The notes under the pieces were generated by a model that saw only the letters and a list, made by a program, of their open reading frames with translations, searched no databases and had not been told where the DNA came from. DNA of 64,000 nt from Paenibacillaceae bacterium (GTDB taxonomy: Bacteria; Bacillota; Bacilli; Paenibacillales; Paenibacillaceae). The DNA lies in NCBI GenBank assembly GCA_004134985.1, contig REGQ01000027.1:27891-91890 (forward strand), given 5' to 3'. The position numbers and the translations under genes are program-made. This document shows positions 52,921-63,072 of this stretch, piece by piece; the first letter of the stretch is position 1; each line of letters begins with the position of its first letter.

Positions 52921-54144
52921 ATGACTGAAACATCCGATTTGCAAGAGGAGTGGGCGGGCAGAGTTCAGCGGGTACAGCAGCTCATGCGCCATCGGGAGCT
53001 GGATGCACTGCTAGTGACGCAGAACGTTGCAATTTATTACTTTTCCGGTTCGATGCAAACCGGCTACTTGTTAATTCCCGCCGACGGCGAGCCGACATTG
53101 TATGTGCGCAGAAGTTTGGCAAGAGCGCAGCAGGAATCATGGCTGCGAACGGCTGGGCTGCCTTCGTTCCGGCTGCTGCATCAGACATTTGCGGCCGACT
53201 ATCCTGCATTGTTCGGTACCGGTAAGGACAATTCGCCGCGTATCGGCATTGACGCGGACGTGCTGTCCGCCCAGCTTCATCAGCGGCTGGGCGCCGCGCT
53301 GTCCCAAGCTTTGCCTGTCCAGCTTGTGGACGGTTCGGCTTTGATTCGGACCTGCCGAATGCGCAAGTCGGCTTACGAAATCTCACGTATCGAAGCTGCC
53401 GCTCAGGTCGTAGATGAGGCATTGAACGAGGCCCTTCACACACTGCGAGAAGGGATTACCGAATTGGAGTGGATGGCCAGGCTGGAGTTTGAGCTGCGGG
53501 TGCGAGGCCATATGGGTGTCATGCGCATGCGCGGATACAACCAGGAGATTATGACCGGCATGGTCTCCTCAGGCGCTGCCGCCGCCGAGCCGTCCAGCTT
53601 TGACGGTCCCGCAGGCGGCCGGGGCCTTGGCCCGGCTGCGCCCCAAAGCGTCAGCCGCAAACTGATTATGCGCAACGAGCCGATCCTCATTGATGTCGGT
53701 TGCTGTATCGACGGGTATGTGATCGACCAGACCCGTACCGCGGTCATCGGTGAACTGCCGGAAGCGCTGGCCGCTGCCTACGCAGTATCCGAGCGCATCA
53801 TCCGTCAAGCGGAGCAAGACCTGCGGCCAGGGGCGACCCCATCGGCAATCTATGCCAGTGCATTGGCGCATGCGGCAGAAGCAGGATTAGCCAATCACTT
53901 TATGGGCTATGGCGTTGATCAGGCCAAGTTTCTTGGTCACGGAATTGGCCTTGAAGTGGACGAATGGCCGGTGCTGGCCAGAGGGTTCGATGATCCGCTT
54001 GAAGCGGGCATGGTTGTGGCGGTCGAGCCGAAGTTTACGTTTCCGGATCAAGGGGTTGTCGGCATCGAAAATACGTATTTAATTACGGACGGCGCTGTTC
54101 GCGCCTTAACCAGATCGCCGGAGAAACTGATCGTATTGCCTTGA
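52921..54144 (+). CDS. M24-family metallopeptidase (Xaa-Pro aminopeptidase-like)
   Basis: A 407-residue pita-bread peptidase. A creatinase-like N-terminal domain (LMRHRELDALLVTQNVAIYY) is followed by the catalytic domain. Metal ligands are Asp in ILIDVGCCIDG, Asp in DQTRTAV, His in LGHGIGLEVDEWP, Glu in VAVEPKF and Glu in GIENTYLI: a complete set. A Gly/Ala/Pro-rich loop sits at about 215-240 before the core. GGGAG lies ten bases before the ATG. It is predicted cytoplasmic, probably removing N-terminal residues ahead of proline from peptides. Confidence 0.92.
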   Translation: MTETSDLQEEWAGRVQRVQQLMRHRELDALLVTQNVAIYYFSGSMQTGYLLIPADGEPTLYVRRSLARAQQESWLRTAGLPSFRLLHQTFAADYPALFGTGKDNSPRIGIDADVLSAQLHQRLGAALSQALPVQLVDGSALIRTCRMRKSAYEISRIEAAAQVVDEALNEALHTLREGITELEWMARLEFELRVRGHMGVMRMRGYNQEIMTGMVSSGAAAAEPSSFDGPAGGRGLGPAAPQSVSRKLIMRNEPILIDVGCCIDGYVIDQTRTAVIGELPEALAAAYAVSERIIRQAEQDLRPGATPSAIYASALAHAAEAGLANHFMGYGVDQAKFLGHGIGLEVDEWPVLARGFDDPLEAGMVVAVEPKFTFPDQGVVGIENTYLITDGAVRALTRSPEKLIVLP

Positions 54145-54317
54145 TTGAATGAGCTCCGTGCTGCCCTGTAGGAAAAATCAGATTGGAATACACGTAAATC
54201 CGCCCGTTTGGAATTGGACAGCACTATCTTTTTTTAGTAGGATAGTATTAAATTCTAAAATCTATGATCGCCGGATTGCGAGTAAGGCAACTCTGGTAGA
54301 GTAAGGGGGCGGAGGCC

Positions 54318-54695
54318 GTGTGGAAGCTGGGGCAAAAAATTGTCATTGTGGCCGATCAATTTGAGCAAAACCTCCCTGTCGGGGAATACGGCTATATTAT
54401 TGCATACGACCGCAATGTGGATAATGCGTTTGACTATATCATCAGGGTGCCAAAGGCAAATAAAAATTTTGTCGTACCGAAAACCGATATTGAGTTGGAG
54501 GAAGTGCTGATTCAATATGAAGTGGAGCGGGTTGAACGCGAAGCGCTGATTGATTTTGCGCTTGCGACCCATAATGAAGAACTGTTCAAACGCATTATGA
54601 ATGGCGATATTGTTGAGGAAGAGATCGAGCTTGGGCCTGAACCGCAGAATCGGGCGGACTTTATTCGTCAAATTAATTTGAAGGCATGGATTTAA
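54318..54695 (+). CDS. Conserved hypothetical protein upstream of gatCAB
   Basis: A 125-residue soluble acidic protein with GTG start just after GGGGGCGGAGG. The first half is beta-rich (WKLGQKIVIVADQFEQNL, GEYGYIIAYDRN, FDYIIRVPKANKNFVVP), like a small barrel; the second half is helical (REALIDFALATHNEELFKRI). No family known to me. It has its own terminator, so it is not part of the gat operon. Confidence 0.7.
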   Translation: MWKLGQKIVIVADQFEQNLPVGEYGYIIAYDRNVDNAFDYIIRVPKANKNFVVPKTDIELEEVLIQYEVERVEREALIDFALATHNEELFKRIMNGDIVEEEIELGPEPQNRADFIRQINLKAWI

Positions 54696-54721
54696 GGCTA
54701 ACTGCGGTAAATATCGCATTC

Positions 54722-54752
54722 GGGACAGCTTATCGGCTGTCCCTGTTTGTTT
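54722..54752 (+). terminator. Terminator before gatC
   Basis: GGGACAGC and GCTGTCCC form an 8-bp stem with loop TTATCG, followed by TGTTTGTTT. Confidence 0.82.
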
Positions 54753-54835
54753 CTGTGTGAAGGAATTGAGTTGAAAACCGCTCTGGGCTATAATAGGAAG
54801 AATGATCGAACACGACGAAGGAGGGGACAAGACTA

Positions 54836-55123
54836 ATGAGTATCACGATAAAGGATGTCGAGCATGTCGCTAATTTGGCAAGGCTTTCCTTATCCGAAAC
54901 CGAAAAAGAACAATTTACCGGCCAACTGAATGCCATTTTGAAATATGCGGAGAAGTTGAATGAGCTGGACACGGCTGATGTAGCGCCAACGACGCATGTA
55001 CTGCCAATTACGAATGTGATGCGCGCCGATGAAGCGAAGACCTCAGCGCCATTGGAGAAAGTCATGCTGAATGCGCCGGATGAGGAAGATGGCCAGTTTA
55101 AAGTGCCGGCTGTACTTGAATAA
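54836..55123 (+). CDS. gatC: Asp/Glu-tRNA(Asn/Gln) amidotransferase subunit C
   Basis: A 95-residue GatC: ITIKDVEHVANLARLSLSE, a helix with FTGQLNAILKYAEKLNELDT, then the stretch LPITNVMRADEA that wraps GatA and GatB. AGGAGGGG stands nine bases before the ATG. First gene of gatCAB, which converts misacylated Glu-tRNA(Gln) or Asp-tRNA(Asn) to the correct form. Confidence 0.97.
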   Translation: MSITIKDVEHVANLARLSLSETEKEQFTGQLNAILKYAEKLNELDTADVAPTTHVLPITNVMRADEAKTSAPLEKVMLNAPDEEDGQFKVPAVLE

Positions 55124-55157
55124 CAGAAGATGGGACATTTGAGAGGAGGAGTTACTG

Positions 55158-56618
55158 TTGGCATCGTTTGATTTGCGCCTGCAGGATATACATAACAAGC
55201 TGAACGGCAAAGAGCTGTCAGTGGCTGAACTGGTCGATGCTTCTTATAAGCGGATTGCGGCGACAGAGCCTGAGATCGGCGCATTTATTACGCTGAATGA
55301 GGAAGAGGCACAAAGTGAGGCGAAGCGGCTTGACGAACAGCTCCATCAGGAGGGCTCGCAGCGCGGGCTCTTGTTCGGTCTGCCTGCCGGAATCAAGGAC
55401 AACATCGTTACGGACGGGCTGCTTACGACTTGCGCAAGCCAGTTCTTGAACAATTTCACACCGATCTATGATGCGACAGTCGCCACCAAGCTGAAGGCGG
55501 CGCAAGCGGTCACGATCGGCAAACTGAATATGGATGAGTTTGCAATGGGCGGCTCGAATGAAAATTCAAGTTTCCACCCGACACGCAACCCGTGGAATAC
55601 CGGGCATGTGCCTGGCGGTTCAAGCGGCGGCTCTGCTGCATCCGTTGCAGCTGGACAAGTGTATTTTTCACTTGGTTCGGATACAGGGGGTTCCATCCGC
55701 CAGCCGGCTTCTTATTGCGGCGTGGTTGGCTTGAAACCTACGTACGGGCTTGTTTCACGGTTTGGATTGGTTGCTTTTGCATCCTCACTTGACCAAATCG
55801 GGCCCATTACAAAAAATGTCGAGGATGCCGCCTATGTCCTGCAGGCGATTGCCGGCTATGACGAGCGCGATTCGACTTCCGCCAACGTGGACGTTCCTGA
55901 TTACACCAGCGGTCTGAACGGGGAAGTGCGCGGCCTGAGGATTGGGGTTCCCAAAGAATACCTTGGCGCAGGCATTGACCCGCAGGTGAAGGAAGCTGTA
56001 CTTGCAGCGCTCAAAGTTTATGAGGGCCTGGGGGCGACATGGGAAGAAGTGTCGCTGCCGCATACGGAATACGCGATCGCTGCCTATTATTTGCTTGCCT
56101 CATCGGAAGCTTCCTCCAACCTCGCCCGTTTCGACGGTGTTCGGTATGGGGTGCGTGCGGACAATCCGGACAATCTGATCGATTTGTACCGCAAGTCAAG
56201 GAGCCAGGGTTTTGGCCCGGAAGTAAAACGCCGTATCATGCTGGGCACTTATGCGCTTAGCTCCGGCTATTACGATGCTTACTATTTGAAGGCACAGAAA
56301 GTCAGAACACTGATCAAACAGGATTTTGATCGTGTGTTTGAAAAGTACGATTTAATTATCGGGCCGACTGCCCCGACTCCGGCATTTAAAATCGGAGAGC
56401 AGGTTGGCGACCCGCTGACAATGTATTTAAATGATATTTGTACGATTCCGGTAAGTCTTGCTGGTATTCCGGCAATCAGCGTCCCTTGCGGTTTCGCGGA
56501 CGGCCTGCCAATCGGTCTGCAAATTATCGGCAAAGCATTCGATGAACCATCTGTGCTGCGGGCTGCCCATGCATTTGAGCAGAACACGGATTTTCACAAG
56601 CAGCGCCCCCAACTGTAA
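55158..56618 (+). CDS. gatA: Asp/Glu-tRNA(Asn/Gln) amidotransferase subunit A
   Basis: A 486-residue amidase-signature enzyme that frees ammonia from glutamine. The Ser-cisSer-Lys triad is Lys80 (AGIKDNI), Ser155 ([10 protein letters not shown]) and Ser179 ([11 protein letters not shown]), at the positions known for GatA. The start is TTG about eight bases after GAGGAGGAG, since no ATG is available. It follows gatC by 34 bases and precedes gatB. Confidence 0.97.
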   Translation: MASFDLRLQDIHNKLNGKELSVAELVDASYKRIAATEPEIGAFITLNEEEAQSEAKRLDEQLHQEGSQRGLLFGLPAGIKDNIVTDGLLTTCASQFLNNFTPIYDATVATKLKAAQAVTIGKLNMDEFAMGGSNENSSFHPTRNPWNTGHVPGGSSGGSAASVAAGQVYFSLGSDTGGSIRQPASYCGVVGLKPTYGLVSRFGLVAFASSLDQIGPITKNVEDAAYVLQAIAGYDERDSTSANVDVPDYTSGLNGEVRGLRIGVPKEYLGAGIDPQVKEAVLAALKVYEGLGATWEEVSLPHTEYAIAAYYLLASSEASSNLARFDGVRYGVRADNPDNLIDLYRKSRSQGFGPEVKRRIMLGTYALSSGYYDAYYLKAQKVRTLIKQDFDRVFEKYDLIIGPTAPTPAFKIGEQVGDPLTMYLNDICTIPVSLAGIPAISVPCGFADGLPIGLQIIGKAFDEPSVLRAAHAFEQNTDFHKQRPQL

Positions 56619-56661
56619 GATCAGGCATTTGCATTAACAAGGAAGCGGGAGGAAACCTACA

Positions 56662-58098
56662 ATGTCACAAAATTATGAAACGGTCGTCGGGCTGGAAGTG
56701 CATGTGGAGCTGCATACGAACAGCAAAATTTTTTGCGGCTGCTCGACTGCCTTCGGCGCCCCGCCAAATACGCATACCTGCCCAGTATGTCTCGGTCATC
56801 CAGGCGTGCTTCCGGTATTGAACCGGCAAGCAGTGGAATACGCAATGAAGGCGGCTATGGCGCTGAATTGCGAAATTGCGACAGAAAGCAAGTTCGACAG
56901 AAAGAACTATTTTTATCCCGATTCACCCAAGGCCTATCAGATCTCGCAGTATGACAAGCCGATCGGCGAAAACGGCTGGATCGATATCGAAGTGAACGGC
57001 GAGACGAAGCGGATTGGGATTACAAGGCTCCACCTGGAAGAAGATGCGGGCAAGCTGACGCACGTGGAGGGCGGCTATGCTTCATTGGTCGATCTGAACC
57101 GTGTCGGAACGCCGCTTGTTGAAATTGTTTCGGAACCGGATATCCGGACGCCGGAAGAAGCCAAAGCTTATTTGGAGAAACTGAAAGCCATCATGCTTTA
57201 CTGCGATGTTTCCGATGTCAAGATGGAGGAAGGATCGCTGCGTTGTGATGCAAATATCAGCATTCGCCCGTATGGCCAGGAGAAGCTGGGAACGCGGACC
57301 GAGCTGAAGAATATGAACTCCTTCCGCGGCGTGCAGCGCGGGCTTGAGCATGAACAATGGCGTCAGGCCGAGGTATTGGACAGCGGCGGAACAGTCGTTC
57401 AGGAAACCAGACGCTGGGATGAAGCGCAAGGGAAGACGATTTCCATGCGCAGTAAGGAAGAAGCGCATGACTACCGCTATTTCCCGGACCCGGATCTGGT
57501 GAGGTTGTTCATTGAAGAAGAGTGGAAGCAGCGTGTTCGGGATTCCATTCCTGAATTGCCGGATGCCCGCAAGGCGCGTTACCTTACCCAATACGGCCTC
57601 TCTTCTTATGATGCCGAGGTTATTACCGCATCGCGCAAGCTCGCGGACTTTTTTGAGGAGAGCCTGAACTTCACGAAGGATGCCAAAGCGGTCGCCAACT
57701 GGATCATGGGAGATCTGCTGGCCTATCTTAATGCGAACAATCAGGAACTGAGCGATGTGAAGATTACGAGCCAAGGGCTTGGTGAAATGATCGGCCTGAT
57801 GGAGAAGGGGACGATCAGCAGCAAGATCGCCAAAACCGTATTCAAAGCGATGCTGGAGTCCGGCAAATTGCCGCAACAAATTGTGGAAGAGCAGGGGCTC
57901 GTCCAAATCAGTGATGAAGGCGCGATTATGGCGATTGTAGATAATGTGCTTGCCGCCAATCCGCAATCTGTCGAGGATTTCAAAGCAGGCAAAGCCAAGG
58001 CAATCGGCTTCCTGGTGGGACAAGTGATGAAGGAATCCAAAGGCAAGGCGAATCCTGCACTCGCCAACAAGCTTTTAATGGAGAGACTTGCCGACTAA
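56662..58098 (+). CDS. gatB: Asp/Glu-tRNA(Asn/Gln) amidotransferase subunit B
   Basis: A 478-residue kinase-like subunit that activates the tRNA-bound acid. It opens [12 protein letters not shown], has the zinc Cys pairs in CGCSTAFG and [10 protein letters not shown], the acidic [12 protein letters not shown] segment ([10 protein letters not shown]), and [10 protein letters not shown] helical and YqeY-like tail contacts tRNA (from about residue 330). GGGAGG lies before the ATG. Last gene of the operon, followed by a strong terminator. Confidence 0.97.
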   Translation: MSQNYETVVGLEVHVELHTNSKIFCGCSTAFGAPPNTHTCPVCLGHPGVLPVLNRQAVEYAMKAAMALNCEIATESKFDRKNYFYPDSPKAYQISQYDKPIGENGWIDIEVNGETKRIGITRLHLEEDAGKLTHVEGGYASLVDLNRVGTPLVEIVSEPDIRTPEEAKAYLEKLKAIMLYCDVSDVKMEEGSLRCDANISIRPYGQEKLGTRTELKNMNSFRGVQRGLEHEQWRQAEVLDSGGTVVQETRRWDEAQGKTISMRSKEEAHDYRYFPDPDLVRLFIEEEWKQRVRDSIPELPDARKARYLTQYGLSSYDAEVITASRKLADFFEESLNFTKDAKAVANWIMGDLLAYLNANNQELSDVKITSQGLGEMIGLMEKGTISSKIAKTVFKAMLESGKLPQQIVEEQGLVQISDEGAIMAIVDNVLAANPQSVEDFKAGKAKAIGFLVGQVMKESKGKANPALANKLLMERLAD

Positions 58099-58134
58099 TC
58101 ATTTTGCAGCACGTTCGTTTCTATATAAATTGTC

Positions 58135-58177
58135 AGCCGTTCTTATTGTCTGCTTCAGACATAAGAGCGGCTTTATT
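58135..58177 (+). terminator. Terminator of the gatCAB operon
   Basis: A 17-bp stem (AGCCG/CGGCT base, TGTCTG/CAGACA top) with one bulged T and one G-T pair, loop CTT, then TTTATT. Confidence 0.9.
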
Positions 58178-58250
58178 CATATTCAAGGGACGACTATGAT
58201 AAAATAGAAGCATCACATCTGCAACAAGATAGCAAAGAAGGCGATCATAT

Positions 58251-60080
58251 ATGAATACACCAAGCAAGCCGGTGAAGCGCAGCCGTCGATTGTCAGGCAA
58301 TCGGTTCCTTGCTGGATTGCTGGCATTTATTGTCCCTGGCGCCGGTCATCTTGCACTGGGGCGTATTTCCAAGGGATTGCTGCTGCTGGCGTTGTCGGTC
58401 TTGAATCTTGCGGCAATGATCTATTACGCCAATGGGGGAAAACATTTGCTGCTCGTCGGCTATTTGAGTCTGACACTGCCGGCTATCTACTTCTATAGTG
58501 TATATGATGCTCTTCAGCATGCCTATCAGCGTGCAGCCCCGTCCCCTTCTGCAGCTGCTCCTGGCGTGCTGCGCAGACGAGGGAGCGAAATTACTGCCTT
58601 GCAAGGCATCGGTATTATTGTTGTATCGTTAGTGTTGGTGCTTTTGCTTTGGCCGGGAGACCTTTGGCATCCGCTGCTGAATCAGGTCGGCAACTATGGG
58701 CCGGGCCTTGGGTTAATTTCGCTAGCTGTTGTGCTGCTGCGGCGCAGCAGCGTGAGCATACTCCGTATTGGACGTGTGTCCTCTGCTCTCATATTGCTTT
58801 TCATCGGCGGGACATTGCTGTGGTACCCCTCAAGCGGCGGACTGCAGGTGCTCGCTTATCTTCACTGGTGGCCAGCAGCGCTTGTATTGTTTGGGCTGGA
58901 AGTCGTCTGGTTCAGTACGCGAGGCAGGAGCAAGGGCCGCAAAATAGGATTTGATCTGACAGGGATTGCGCTGCCGCTAACTGCTGTGGTGCTGATCTAT
59001 GCGCTCGCCCAATTAGTGGAACTGCCCATTCGCTGGCTGGATCAGTTCAATGCGGAGATCAGTCCCTTGCACGAGCTGACGGAGGAGAAGGGTTATCATT
59101 TTGAACGGGACCCGCTATATATCCAGCTTGAGAACGATACAAGGCATATTGAAATAATCAATCCTAACGGGTCCGTAACGGTGCGTCCCGGCAATGTTAT
59201 TCGGGTAAAGATAGAGAGCGAGGTCTGGATTGATCTTCCAGATGAGCAAAGCGCGGCTGAGGCAGCCGGACTGACAGGCATAGAAACGGAACTTGGCCGC
59301 ATACTTCAAATTAAAAGCACAGGCGCCAGCTATGGCGAGGAAGCCAAGCTGAAGCCGCATATGAATCTGATCGTTACAATCCCGGCTTCCTTGACAACAA
59401 AAGGGCACAAGGATGGCGAGCATCCTTCATTAAAGGTGGAGGCAATGAATGGCATCGTTCAAATTGAAAACATCGATTTGCCAGGGGGGATCAAGCTTGG
59501 CAATCCATATGGAGAGATCACAGCGCTGCATACGAAGGGAAATTTGCATGCCCGTACCAACAGCGGCAATATTCGAGTTGCATATGCGGACGGAGATGTA
59601 CATGTGGAGACGACCAACGGAAAAGTTACCGCGCTTGATATTTCCGGAAATTTGACAGCCGCGGCGGTCAACGGAGACGTTGAAGCAAACAATATTGGCG
59701 GAGACGTGACAAGCGAAGTCAAGAACGGATCGATTCAAATTACCGAGGCGTCGGCTGAGGTAAAGGCGAATACGCTAAACGGCGGCATTGCTATCGAAAG
59801 TTCGATCGTCGGGGGAGCGTGGGACATCGACAGCGCGATCGGGGAAATCACGCTCAGTCTTCCGGAGGATGGCGATTACACCGTTCAAGGCGCGATAACT
59901 TTTGGTGAAATATATAGTGAGCTTCCGCTTACTGTAAGTAAAAAAATGATCAGCGGACAGCTCGGCCTGGGCACGTATCAGGTGGCTGTTCATGCCAATA
60001 GCAACATTGAAGTAAAAAAATACCGCATGCCTCAAGAGGGCGCTTTCATTGACAAACAGGAAAGCGAACACGTAAAATGA
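58251..60080 (+). CDS. Membrane protein with C-terminal DUF4097-type beta-solenoid
   Basis: A 609-residue protein. The first 270 residues contain about eight hydrophobic helices, including FIVPGAGHLALGRISKGLLL (a TM2/DUF5683-like hairpin) and a LiaF-like block (LLFIGGTLLWYPSSGG). The C-terminal 320 residues are a DUF4097-type adhesin solenoid with repeated strand pairs (GNLHARTNSGNIRVAYADG, GNLTAAAVNGDVEANNIGG). This combination recalls LiaF/PspC-type envelope-stress sensors, with the solenoid on one side of the membrane. No response-regulator genes are next to it. It is transcribed toward perR, 32 bases away. Confidence 0.83.
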   Translation: MNTPSKPVKRSRRLSGNRFLAGLLAFIVPGAGHLALGRISKGLLLLALSVLNLAAMIYYANGGKHLLLVGYLSLTLPAIYFYSVYDALQHAYQRAAPSPSAAAPGVLRRRGSEITALQGIGIIVVSLVLVLLLWPGDLWHPLLNQVGNYGPGLGLISLAVVLLRRSSVSILRIGRVSSALILLFIGGTLLWYPSSGGLQVLAYLHWWPAALVLFGLEVVWFSTRGRSKGRKIGFDLTGIALPLTAVVLIYALAQLVELPIRWLDQFNAEISPLHELTEEKGYHFERDPLYIQLENDTRHIEIINPNGSVTVRPGNVIRVKIESEVWIDLPDEQSAAEAAGLTGIETELGRILQIKSTGASYGEEAKLKPHMNLIVTIPASLTTKGHKDGEHPSLKVEAMNGIVQIENIDLPGGIKLGNPYGEITALHTKGNLHARTNSGNIRVAYADGDVHVETTNGKVTALDISGNLTAAAVNGDVEANNIGGDVTSEVKNGSIQITEASAEVKANTLNGGIAIESSIVGGAWDIDSAIGEITLSLPEDGDYTVQGAITFGEIYSELPLTVSKKMISGQLGLGTYQVAVHANSNIEVKKYRMPQEGAFIDKQESEHVK

Positions 60081-60112
60081 TTCTAAATAAACTATGAAAG
60101 GCGTGAAGGCTT

Positions 60113-60565
60113 ATGGGGTCAGGTGTCCAACATGCTTTGGAGCAATTGAAAATGACTGGCGTCCGTATGACTCCCCAGCGGCACGCCATATTGACCTATC
60201 TAATGGAATCGATGACGCATCCGACTGCGGATGAGATTTACAAATCTCTCTCTCCCCAATTTCCGAGCATGAGCGTAGCGACGATCTACAATAATCTGCG
60301 ATTATTCGTTGATGCCGGTCTGGTGCGGGAACTGACTTATGGCGATGATTCGAGTCGGTTTGATGCCGATTTGTCTGACCATTACCATGCGATTTGCAAA
60401 GGATGCGGCAAGATTGTCGATTTTGAATATCCGCCTCTGACAGCAGTGGAGAGAGCCGCTTCCCAGGAGACCGGGTTTGTTGTCGAAGGGCATCGGATGG
60501 AAATCTATGGCGTTTGTGGCGAATGCGCTGCAAAGCATGCAGGAAGACAGTCCAACCAATCATAA
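60113..60565 (+). CDS. perR: Peroxide-sensing Fur-family repressor PerR
   Basis: A 150-residue Fur-family protein. Structural zinc Cys pairs are Cys95/Cys98 (CKGCGK) and Cys135/Cys138 (CGEC). The regulatory metal ligands His36, Asp84, His90, His92 and Asp103 match those of B. subtilis PerR (His37, Asp85, His91, His93, Asp104) with a shift of one. His oxidation with bound Fe(II) is the known sensing step. The recognition helix lies in [12 protein letters not shown]. Neighbours ygzB and ygxA agree with the B. subtilis perR locus. Confidence 0.95.
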   Translation: MGSGVQHALEQLKMTGVRMTPQRHAILTYLMESMTHPTADEIYKSLSPQFPSMSVATIYNNLRLFVDAGLVRELTYGDDSSRFDADLSDHYHAICKGCGKIVDFEYPPLTAVERAASQETGFVVEGHRMEIYGVCGECAAKHAGRQSNQS

Positions 60566-60623
60566 GACAAGGCCTGCAATAGTGAGGCGGTTCCACGGGG
60601 AACGAAGTTGGGAGTGTGGTGCA

Positions 60624-62357
60624 GTGAACAGAGTGGACGCTTACGCCCCGAAGAAACGCAAACGCCGGCCGCTTAGAGGGCTTGCTTTGCTTTTTTTACT
60701 TGTGGCGATAGCGGCTGGCGCGTATTATGGCTGGCAAAATTTTGTGCCGAATGACGAGCGGATGAAACCTGTTTACGAATCAGAGCATCCTATTATATAT
60801 CAAGGTGCAGTTACAGAGCATGGAGCTATTATTGAAGGGGAAACGGTCAAGCTGCCGCTCGGCTTGCTTGAGCAATTGCTTGACTCCGATCCTGCTATTC
60901 ATTATGAAGAAGCAACAGAGTCGCTTATATTGACGACAGAGCAGAAAGTCGTCTATTTAAAAACGGATGCGCTGACCGCAACCATGAATCAGGAGCCTTT
61001 TGAACTGCGGTTTGCGGTAGAAAAGATTGACGGGATCGTCTATATCCCAATTGACCCTTTGCAGGAACTGTTCGGTATTCAGGCGGAATATCATGAAGGG
61101 ACTTCCCTTGTGACGGTTCATCTTCCTGGCGAAGCTGTTCAGAAAGCGTCTACTGTCCATGAAGAAACAGCCTTGCGCAGCGAACCGACCATCCGTGCTC
61201 CGATAATTGAGTTGATGGCATCAAGCGCTATCGTCAGTTTATGGGGGGAAGAAGCGGGCTGGTACAAGGCTCAGACATCCGCTGGTTATATAGGCTACAT
61301 TAAGAAATCGGATGTCGCGCTGACAGGCATTGATAAAGTGGCGGAGCTGAAGCGGGAAGAACCGTTCATTGCCTGGAAAGTACTGGGCCAGAAAGTTAAT
61401 CTGACGTGGGAAGCCGTTTATATGAAAAAAACGGACATTTCCAAAATCGGCGAACTTGAAGGTGTCAATGTGGTTAGCCCCACCTGGTTCGAGCTATTGG
61501 ACGAACAAGGCAATATTCGCAGCAAAGCGGATAAAGAGTATGTCAGCTGGGCGCACAAGAAAGGCATGCAGGTATGGGCATTGTTCAGCAACAACTTTAA
61601 AGACCCTGATATTACGTCGGTGGCGCTTAGCAATTATGAAGCAAGGCTGAAGATGATTAAACAACTGCTGGCTTACGCACAGACTTATAAGCTTCAAGGG
61701 ATTAACATTGACTTTGAAAATGTCTATACGGCAGACAAAGCCAATTTAGTGCAATTTGTGCGGGAGCTGACTCCGCTTCTTCATGAGCAGGGGCTTGTTG
61801 TATCCATTGATGTGACGCCTAAGTCCAACAGCGAGATGTGGTCGCTGTTTCTCGATCGGGAAGAGCTTGGCAAAGTTGTCGATTATATGATGCTCATGGC
61901 TTATGATGAGCATTGGGCGTCAAGTCCAAAGTCAGGATCAGTGGCATCACTGCCGTGGGTGGAAACCTCTATTAAGCGAATTTTGGATGAGGACGGTGTT
62001 CCGCCGCACAAACTACTGCTCGGGATTCCTCTATATACACGTATTTGGACGGAGGAGGAGCAGACTGACGGGACCATTAAGGTCAGTTCCAAAGCAGTCG
62101 GCATGGAAACGGTAGACAAGCTTGTGATAGAGAAGAAGCTTACGCCGGTCTATCAGCCAGAAGTTGGACAGCATTATGTGGAGTATATGGAAGACGGGGC
62201 GCTGCGCCGTATTTGGATAGAGGATGAGACGTCAGTCAAAGCTCGGGCTCAGTTGGTCAAAAAGTATGATTTGGGCGGGGTCGCTACTTGGCAGCGTGCA
62301 TTCCAGAAACCTGAGATTTGGCCGGTGCTGGATGATGTATTGCAGAGTCATCCTTGA
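60624..62357 (+). CDS. Cell-wall-associated GH18-family glycoside hydrolase
   Basis: A 577-residue protein. A basic N-terminal tail and one membrane helix (about 20-35, LALLFLLVAIAAGAYYGW) act as signal anchor. Next come a copper-amine-oxidase-N-like domain, an SH3-type domain (ALRSEPTIRAPIIELM, GWYKAQTSAGYIGYIKKSDV) and a C-terminal GH18 barrel. GINIDFENV carries the Asp and catalytic Glu; VVDYMMLMAYDEHW and LLLGIPLYTRIW complete the barrel. Relatives include spore-coat and wall hydrolases of the YaaH/YvbX type. The start is GTG at 60624 with GGGAG upstream; the frame before it overlaps perR. Confidence 0.86.
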   Translation: MNRVDAYAPKKRKRRPLRGLALLFLLVAIAAGAYYGWQNFVPNDERMKPVYESEHPIIYQGAVTEHGAIIEGETVKLPLGLLEQLLDSDPAIHYEEATESLILTTEQKVVYLKTDALTATMNQEPFELRFAVEKIDGIVYIPIDPLQELFGIQAEYHEGTSLVTVHLPGEAVQKASTVHEETALRSEPTIRAPIIELMASSAIVSLWGEEAGWYKAQTSAGYIGYIKKSDVALTGIDKVAELKREEPFIAWKVLGQKVNLTWEAVYMKKTDISKIGELEGVNVVSPTWFELLDEQGNIRSKADKEYVSWAHKKGMQVWALFSNNFKDPDITSVALSNYEARLKMIKQLLAYAQTYKLQGINIDFENVYTADKANLVQFVRELTPLLHEQGLVVSIDVTPKSNSEMWSLFLDREELGKVVDYMMLMAYDEHWASSPKSGSVASLPWVETSIKRILDEDGVPPHKLLLGIPLYTRIWTEEEQTDGTIKVSSKAVGMETVDKLVIEKKLTPVYQPEVGQHYVEYMEDGALRRIWIEDETSVKARAQLVKKYDLGGVATWQRAFQKPEIWPVLDDVLQSHP

Positions 62358-62376
62358 ATAGCATAATCGATTCATT

Positions 62377-62418
62377 AAAGAAGACCTGCCAGGGTTGAAT
62401 ACTTGGCAGGTCTTCTTT
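62377..62418. terminator. Bidirectional terminator between GH18 gene and ygzB
   Basis: AAAGAAGACCTGCCA and its exact complement TGGCAGGTCTTCTTT form a 15-bp stem with a 12-base loop; A- and T-rich ends suit both convergent genes. Confidence 0.9.
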
Positions 62419-62471
62419 AATTTCTGTAAGTGGGTGGTTAATCAAGTTGAGTTGAATATGGCCGTTCGCGA

Positions 62472-62822
62472 CTAACTGAGTGATTCGCCAGGCGAGTGAG
62501 TTGCCTGCCCAGGGTCCAGCGTCAATTTTGTTTTGCAGAACATGCAACGATCGGTTTTACCCAGCAGCTTGGTCTGCTTGTTGCATTCAGGACACTGCAG
62601 AATAACTGCGCTTGTTGACAGCATGCCAGCCCAGAAGTAAACCCCGATGCTGAGCGCCATCGCAATCATGCCCAAAACCATAAATACGCCAGCAAAAATT
62701 TTCCCTGTCTGCCCCCATAGAACAATTCCTGCTGTTCCAAAAATCATTAAACCCATGCCAATCATCGTAAGCAGCAGTCCCCATAACCGGAACTCATTAA
62801 TTTTGCTTGATTTAAAAAACAT
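62472..62822 (-). CDS. ygzB: YgzB-like (DUF2614) zinc-ribbon membrane protein
   Basis: A 116-residue protein: two membrane helices (LLLTMIGMGLMIFGTAGIVL and FAGVFMVLGMIAMALSIGVY), then FWAGMLSTSAVILQCPECNK and CMFCKTKLTLDP with a four-Cys zinc ribbon. This is the YgzB/DUF2614 family, function unknown. The ATG behind GGGGGAAG is used in place of a longer frame start at 62843. It lies next to perR as in B. subtilis, here with the GH18 gene between and in opposite orientation. Confidence 0.9.
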   Translation of the reverse strand: MFFKSSKINEFRLWGLLLTMIGMGLMIFGTAGIVLWGQTGKIFAGVFMVLGMIAMALSIGVYFWAGMLSTSAVILQCPECNKQTKLLGKTDRCMFCKTKLTLDPGQATHSPGESLS

Positions 62823-63072
62823 AACGCACTTCCCCCTATTCAACGTCTGAAAAACGGTTAATTGCTTTCATAAAGCAGGAAACCGGCGACGCATTGTCGA
62901 ACAAACTAATACAGATATATATTATAGCGCAAATAGAACTGTGAATCCACATGCACGACTCCCGGAAGCTCAATTCGGGTCTTTTGGAGTTAAAACGGCT
63001 TCGCCGTCCTCCTCTTGGCGGAAGGCAAGCGGCGCTAATTCAGTCATTTGCTATTGCGGGGTGATATTATTG

